A stretch of DNA of 64,000 nucleotides from assembly GCA_028023455.1 (NCBI GenBank), contig JAQFVV010006342.1:1261001-1325000 (forward strand), written 5' to 3'. The notes below the pieces were generated by a model that did not search any database, was not told where the DNA came from, and saw only the letters and a list, made by a program, of their open reading frames with translations. This DNA is from Epiperipatus broadwayi (Eukaryota; Onychophora; Udeonychophora; Euonychophora; Peripatidae). Positions 60,230-64,000 of the stretch are shown here, one piece after another. Every line of letters starts with the position of its first letter. The stretch's first letter is position 1. The position numbers and the translations under genes are program-made.

Positions 60230-61671
60230 TTGAAGAGTTTATTGCAGTTTGTTTTAGAAAAGGATAAGAATCAAATAGTTTTCTAGCGTTAGTTTTGAAA
60301 TAAAAAAGCTACAATTAATTAATCAGAAGGGGAGAGGGGTGTTTCGTTAGAGAAATTAAACTAAGGGTTATAAAAGGAAGTAAAGAGTTTTTATTAGTAT
60401 TCGTAAAAATATAATTTAAAAAGTTAAAACATACAAATCTCTTTTCATTCAAGTTTAATTAAAGAAAAAATAATGTTAAAACTAAATAGTAAATTGTATT
60501 AAAAATATATGTGCGTATATATGTGCGATTTGTAAATAAATAAAATGTATGCGAAATAAAAGAAGATTATCATTAAAAACACGGCAATGGTTATTAATAA
60601 AATAAAACAACACGTTTTATTGCATGGCTATTACTAATTAAGCAATCTTCCAAAACACGTTTATCAAATGATTATCACTGGAATTTGACAACAGATCTTT
60701 GCTGGAGATATTAGAAAGACAACAAGGCGCAGGTATAAATAGACTTTTTTTTTTATCGGACAGTAATCAGTTCACAAAGTAATTGAGTAGTGCAGTTCAG
60801 AAATTAATTGAGCAGTTAACAAACAAAATGCAGTGTTGAGAAGATCTTGGGAACGCACGTTTATCTCCAGCCCAGATGTCCTAGAAAACAGCAGATCTGC
60901 CCGTGAAATAATGTCAGCTTAACATCTTAGAAAATCTCCGTCAGTATCTAATTGTCTCCGATAGTAATAATCGTGAAAATCAGGAAACTCAGCAAGGAAA
61001 CGTCCCAGCCGGCTGGTAAGCATTCATAATGGAAACATCCTCACTGAAAGCAGCCACCAAAGAAAACAAAATTCTACGTCTACATTCAAAAGCCTAGGTA
61101 AAAACATTTGCTTATTTCGTTTATACTGTAATAGCCATTGCATTGCATTAATTCGTACGAATCTTTCAAGAGTCTAATTATATGAACTTTATATCATACA
61201 TAAATGAACTATTGATATGTGTGATTAAATTTCAAATGCTATGTAATACTTTATTATTATTATGTGTGTACACTGAGTTAATATGTGCGTGATCATTATA
61301 TCAATATTTATTAGTTAAATTAGAAGGTGTTCTGTTATTAAATCTATAGGAATATTTAAACTATTTAGAAATGTTAATTTAAAATATGCGTGTGTTTTAT
61401 TAGAATTATAAAATGTTTAAATTTAGTAAATAAATGTTAGTTAATAAATTATCTTTAAAATTAAACTTTATTTGTCGGTCAATTCTTTTTATCAATTCCT
61501 TTTATCAAATTCTTTTTATCAATTCCCTTTTATCAAGTCTTTTAACCACTAATTAAGTATAATCTATTAGTGATTACAAACAACTGAGCTAGTCATGGAT
61601 TTAGGCGTTGAGTTAGTGGCCACTGTTCAAAGTGCGTTGTCTATTCTTTTAGTATTCTTTTAGAATAAGCA
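60230..61671 (+). mobile_element. Probable 5' LTR of an LTR retrotransposon
   Basis: A strong TATA/initiator promoter (60733-60770) and a poly(A) signal (AATAAA, 61429) lie upstream of a sequence ending ...AATAAGCA, GC, TGGCGCCC. The last part looks like an LTR end followed by a primer-binding site, with a gag-like ORF downstream. No second LTR is in the window, so both ends are provisional, the left one especially. Confidence 0.5.
60733..60770 (+). promoter_or_regulatory. RNA polymerase II core promoter (TATA + initiator)
   Basis: GGTATAAATAG (TATAAATA at 60733-60740), with ATCAGT about 30 bases downstream (60765-60770). Spacing and sequence match insect-type LTR promoters and arthropod initiators (TCAGT). 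Confidence 0.6.
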
Positions 61672-61673
61672 GC

Positions 61674-61681
61674 TGGCGCCC
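61674..61681 (+). other. Primer-binding-site-like sequence (tRNA-Lys 3' end complement)
   Basis: TGGCGCCC followed by G equals the complement of the last nine bases of a tRNA-Lys 3' end (CGGGCGCCA). Similarity stops there. A continuation of a different tRNA-Lys-type site, CCCAATGTGGGCTGAAC, lies at 61885-61901. Confidence 0.45.
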
Positions 61682-62244
61682 GTGTTTATACACAAACAAA
61701 AAAAAGTGCTTTGAACTTGGTGTTGAACTCAACAGCCAAGAAGAAGCTATGTCCTGGAAATGTAACGCTAGTTATATACTTTATAGCTATCGTTTGGGCA
61801 TACATACTCTCCGAGTATGTTCTTCTCTGCCTAAGAGACCGGTGTTTCGAATGCACATATTCAAACACGGTTCAAATGGCTTTACCCAATGTGGGCTGAA
61901 CTTGTCATAAATGACAGTTAATTAAATACTTTGTTCTTGTTGAAAATAAAAATCTAAAAAGTTAAATTACGTATGTAAAAGTGTTTTAATTTAAAAAAAA
62001 AAAAAAAGAATTGACCGAAAATTTTTTTTTTCGAAATGAAAAGAGATTTTGACATTTATGCTATCAAATCAGAGTCAATTAGATGTTATGGGCGGAGTTA
62101 AAGCATTAAGATCGGGTAGTGAAAAGGACTAAAAGGGTGGAGTTAGCGTGAGTTTCCGTCTTAGTAAGAAAAAATAAATAAATAAGTCGTATTTAAATTT
62201 AGTTTAACATAAGCGCTAGTACTTTGAAATTGAAATTTTTGAAA
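61682..62244. other. Leader between primer site and gag-like ORF
   Basis: Contains GGGCGGAGTTAAAGC (62090) and a similar GGGTGGAGTTAGCG (about 62136). The 62-codon open frame at 61711-61899 is not recognised. Confidence 0.4.
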
Positions 62245-62922
62245 ATGGATCCGAAAGAAAGCCCAATATATTTTAAAAATCCCCAGTTAGTAGAAAAGGA
62301 GAAAGAAGAAGTATCTGAGACGCGAATGATGATGAAAATGATGATGAATATGATGGAAGAAATGCGTCAAGAAATTAAACAAAGCCAACAAGAGCTCAAA
62401 GAAGAACTCAAAGCAGAATTGAAGGCAGAAATTAGTCAGGTTAAAACAGAAATTAAAGAACTCAGAGCAGAAGTAAGAGAAATAAGATGTGAGATAACGG
62501 TAAAGGTAGAGAAGAACCAAGAAGTTATAGAGTTAGATTTAATTAAAGAAAGTCAGGAAGTTGAGGTGATAAAAGAGGTAGACACAAATGTAGATCAAGA
62601 AATAGAAGAAAAACATAAGTTCAAGGTAGTAGATAGTGTAGAAAAGTTTTTACAAAAATTTAAAAAGGTTAAAGTAAACGTTCGCATTCGCTGTAGACGT
62701 AGATTTAAAACAAAGAGGAAGCGTAGGAAAAAATATTCACGATTAGGAAAAATACGGAGGTCTGTAAAGCTTAAAAGTTTTCTAATTTACAAGGCAGAAA
62801 ATAGAACGGAAAGAGAAAGAGATAAAATAGATTTTAATCAAGAAATAGAAGTGAGAATATGGAGTATGATTTATATTATAAAATTAGTAGAAAGAAAGAA
62901 GGAACCACCTGACATAGTTTAA
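62245..62922 (+). CDS. Gag-like coiled-coil/basic protein of LTR element (225 aa)
   Basis: The start is the ATG at 62245 (GAAAATGG, good context); the seven in-frame codons before it lack an ATG. Residues about 20-90 are a Met/Glu/Lys-rich coiled coil (MMMKMMMNMMEEMRQEIKQ, then repeated ELKAE and EIKELRAEV). Residues 95-140 are acidic. Residues about 145-185 are strongly basic (RIRCRRRFKTKRKRRKKYSR, then IRRSVK), fitting nucleic acid binding. There is no CCHC knuckle. The frame is fully open. Its position behind an LTR-like promoter and primer site suggests gag, and the coiled coil resembles the relic piece near 44.1 kb. No pol follows within the window. A host nuclear protein is the alternative. 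Confidence 0.55.
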   Translation: MDPKESPIYFKNPQLVEKEKEEVSETRMMMKMMMNMMEEMRQEIKQSQQELKEELKAELKAEISQVKTEIKELRAEVREIRCEITVKVEKNQEVIELDLIKESQEVEVIKEVDTNVDQEIEEKHKFKVVDSVEKFLQKFKKVKVNVRIRCRRRFKTKRKRRKKYSRLGKIRRSVKLKSFLIYKAENRTERERDKIDFNQEIEVRIWSMIYIIKLVERKKEPPDIV

Positions 62923-63059
62923 AAGTTAGTAATCGGGCGGAATAGTAAAGGAAATAAACAAAAAGGACTGGAAATGGACTATGAGTCTAATATAATTATT
63001 TTGACGTAGGTGAAAAGCCTGAATTAGAATTTCGCTATTTAAAATGATGGATTGTTTTG

Positions 63060-63770
63060 TCAAATAATAATAATGGAGGCTTCGCAAAATAAAAGATTTT
63101 TTTTTCTCCACGCACATATTAATTAAGGAAATGTTCGTAAATAAACAGTTCAAATAAATAAAAATCAATAAAATCAAGTTAAATAAATGGGTCAAATTAA
63201 GGATTTAGAAATAATGTTTGTAGAATTAAATAAATGAATAAAATAACGGAAATACATAAAATAAAAACAAGTTAAATAAATAAGTATAATATATCTGTAG
63301 AAAATAAATAAAATATTCGTAGTAAAATAAAATAGTTTTTTGAATATACGCATGTTAAAATAAAAGTTTGTTTTGAATACCGTAAGTTAAGAAAAGGATG
63401 TAAATAAATTGTTTAAAATAATCAAGATAAAAAAAAAATCTCTAGTAAAATAATAATGAATGAATCATAATAAAGCAAAATAGTTTTTTTTTCTGAGTAC
63501 ACGCACGTTAATATATAAGTTAAAGTAATGGGTTAAAAGTAATATTGTAATATAAATAAATATGTAAATTGATGTCCGTGATAGTTTAAAGATAATATTA
63601 TAAGATTAGTGTAAATAAATAATGTTGAAATAATGTTCGTAATGGTTTGAAATAATGGTGTAAGATTAGATTAATACAAATAAATATGTTAAAGTAATGT
63701 TCATGTGTAGTTAAAAATAATATTGAAAGGTTAAAATAATATAAATGAAAGTCAATCTAAGTTGTATTAA
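63060..63770 (+). repeat. Degenerate, C-poor repeat array
   Basis: Variants of GTTAAAGTAATGTTCGTAAT and TAAATAAATATG recur many times. A poly(T)-plus-CACGCA module (for example GAGTACACGCACGTTAA) occurs near 63095, 63335 and 63480. The plus strand is nearly free of C. No ORF. Confidence 0.55.
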
Positions 63771-63824
63771 GAGTGTATAAGGGTTCGAATCTAAAGGGAT
63801 GAGGGTAGTATTGAAATAAGTTAG

Positions 63825-64000
63825 ATAAGGATTAAGTTTAAAGCTCTCGACTGGATAAATTCTAGTACCCGCAACGGATTGGCCGGGATCATTCCTCTTT
63901 TAAAAAGCGCACTGGCAACAACCAGAGTAAGTCGTAAGTCACTTTTCAGGGGAGAATCCCCATATCTCGTACCTCGTTTTCCAAAGCGTAAGTCGGAAAT
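63825..64000. other. Higher-G+C segment at right edge, open in one frame on each strand
   Basis: The plus frame runs from after TAG (63822-63824) to the edge: ALDWINSSTRNGLAGIIPLL, then KSALATTRVSRKSLF. The minus frame is open over the same span (SDLRFGKRGTRYGDSPLKSD). AGGGGAGAATCCCC forms a small hairpin at about 63948-63961. It could be retroelement coding or terminal sequence; the family is not recognised. Confidence 0.35.

Noticed and set aside
63778-63795. B-box-like GGTTCGAATCT near the right edge
   Set aside because: No matching A box upstream and no cloverleaf; one 11-base match is expected by chance.
1-64000. CRISPR arrays, bacterial operons, riboswitches or phage genes
   Set aside because: No spaced direct repeats of CRISPR type, no clustered long ORFs and clear eukaryotic retroelements; the tandem repeats seen have periods of 73-331 bp without spacers.

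Overview
This window is eukaryotic nuclear DNA from an invertebrate animal. I estimate by eye that about three quarters of it is A+T. There are long (TA)n runs, no operon-like gene spacing, no convincing multi-exon host gene and no CRISPR array. The mobile-element content (Penelope-like elements with GIY-YIG endonuclease, RTE-type LINEs, a hAT element with a BED-type finger, tRNA-derived SINEs) is typical of mollusc, arachnid and other invertebrate genomes. I cannot name the species. All recognisable coding sequence belongs to mobile elements. Most of it is broken by stops and frameshifts; the one sizeable intact frame is a gag-like protein at 62.2-62.9 kb.

Layout. 1-2.7 kb: near full-length, decayed RTE-type LINE on the minus strand. 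4.26-7.21 kb: complete hAT element with terminal inverted repeats and a 7/8 matching target duplication, itself invaded by a short SINE and by a Penelope terminal-repeat dimer. 9-10.5 kb: SINE, small palindrome and a 325-331 bp tandem-repeat unit. 10.5-13.0 kb: two head-to-head copies of Penelope family A. 13.9-14.7 kb: RTE fragment. 15.5 kb: tRNA-Gly-like SINE. 16.2-19 kb: 3' ends of a second LINE, a palindromic Penelope remnant and inverted SINE-like repeats. 21.6-23 kb: 331 bp tandem repeats and a Penelope terminal fragment. 25.8 kb: SINE with a clear 15 bp target duplication. 27.7-29.4 kb: Penelope family C (minus). 30.2-30.8 kb: RTE fragment. 34.9-36.8 kb: two more inverted Penelope structures. 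40.0-41.4 kb: unclassified inverted-repeat DNA element. 42-44.3 kb: very decayed LTR-element-like relic (minus). 44.7-46.7 kb: palindromic repeat and RTE copy. 47-49.3 kb: nearly complete Penelope family B with a duplicated reverse-transcriptase segment. 50.0-51.2 kb: retroposed 1.2 kb insert with a 12 bp target duplication. 53.1-55.1 kb: two palindromic repeats, the second 875 bp long. 60.2 kb to the right edge: probable 5' part of an LTR retrotransposon (promoter, primer-site-like sequence, gag-like ORF).

The pieces do not form a pathway. The window is a layered record of transposition. The most interesting theme is the Penelope-like elements: at least three families, repeatedly arranged as inverted (head-to-head or palindromic) copies, with hammerhead-ribozyme-like cores in the terminal repeats. 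In both core types, paired positions of stem II differ between copies, mostly in ways that keep pairing.
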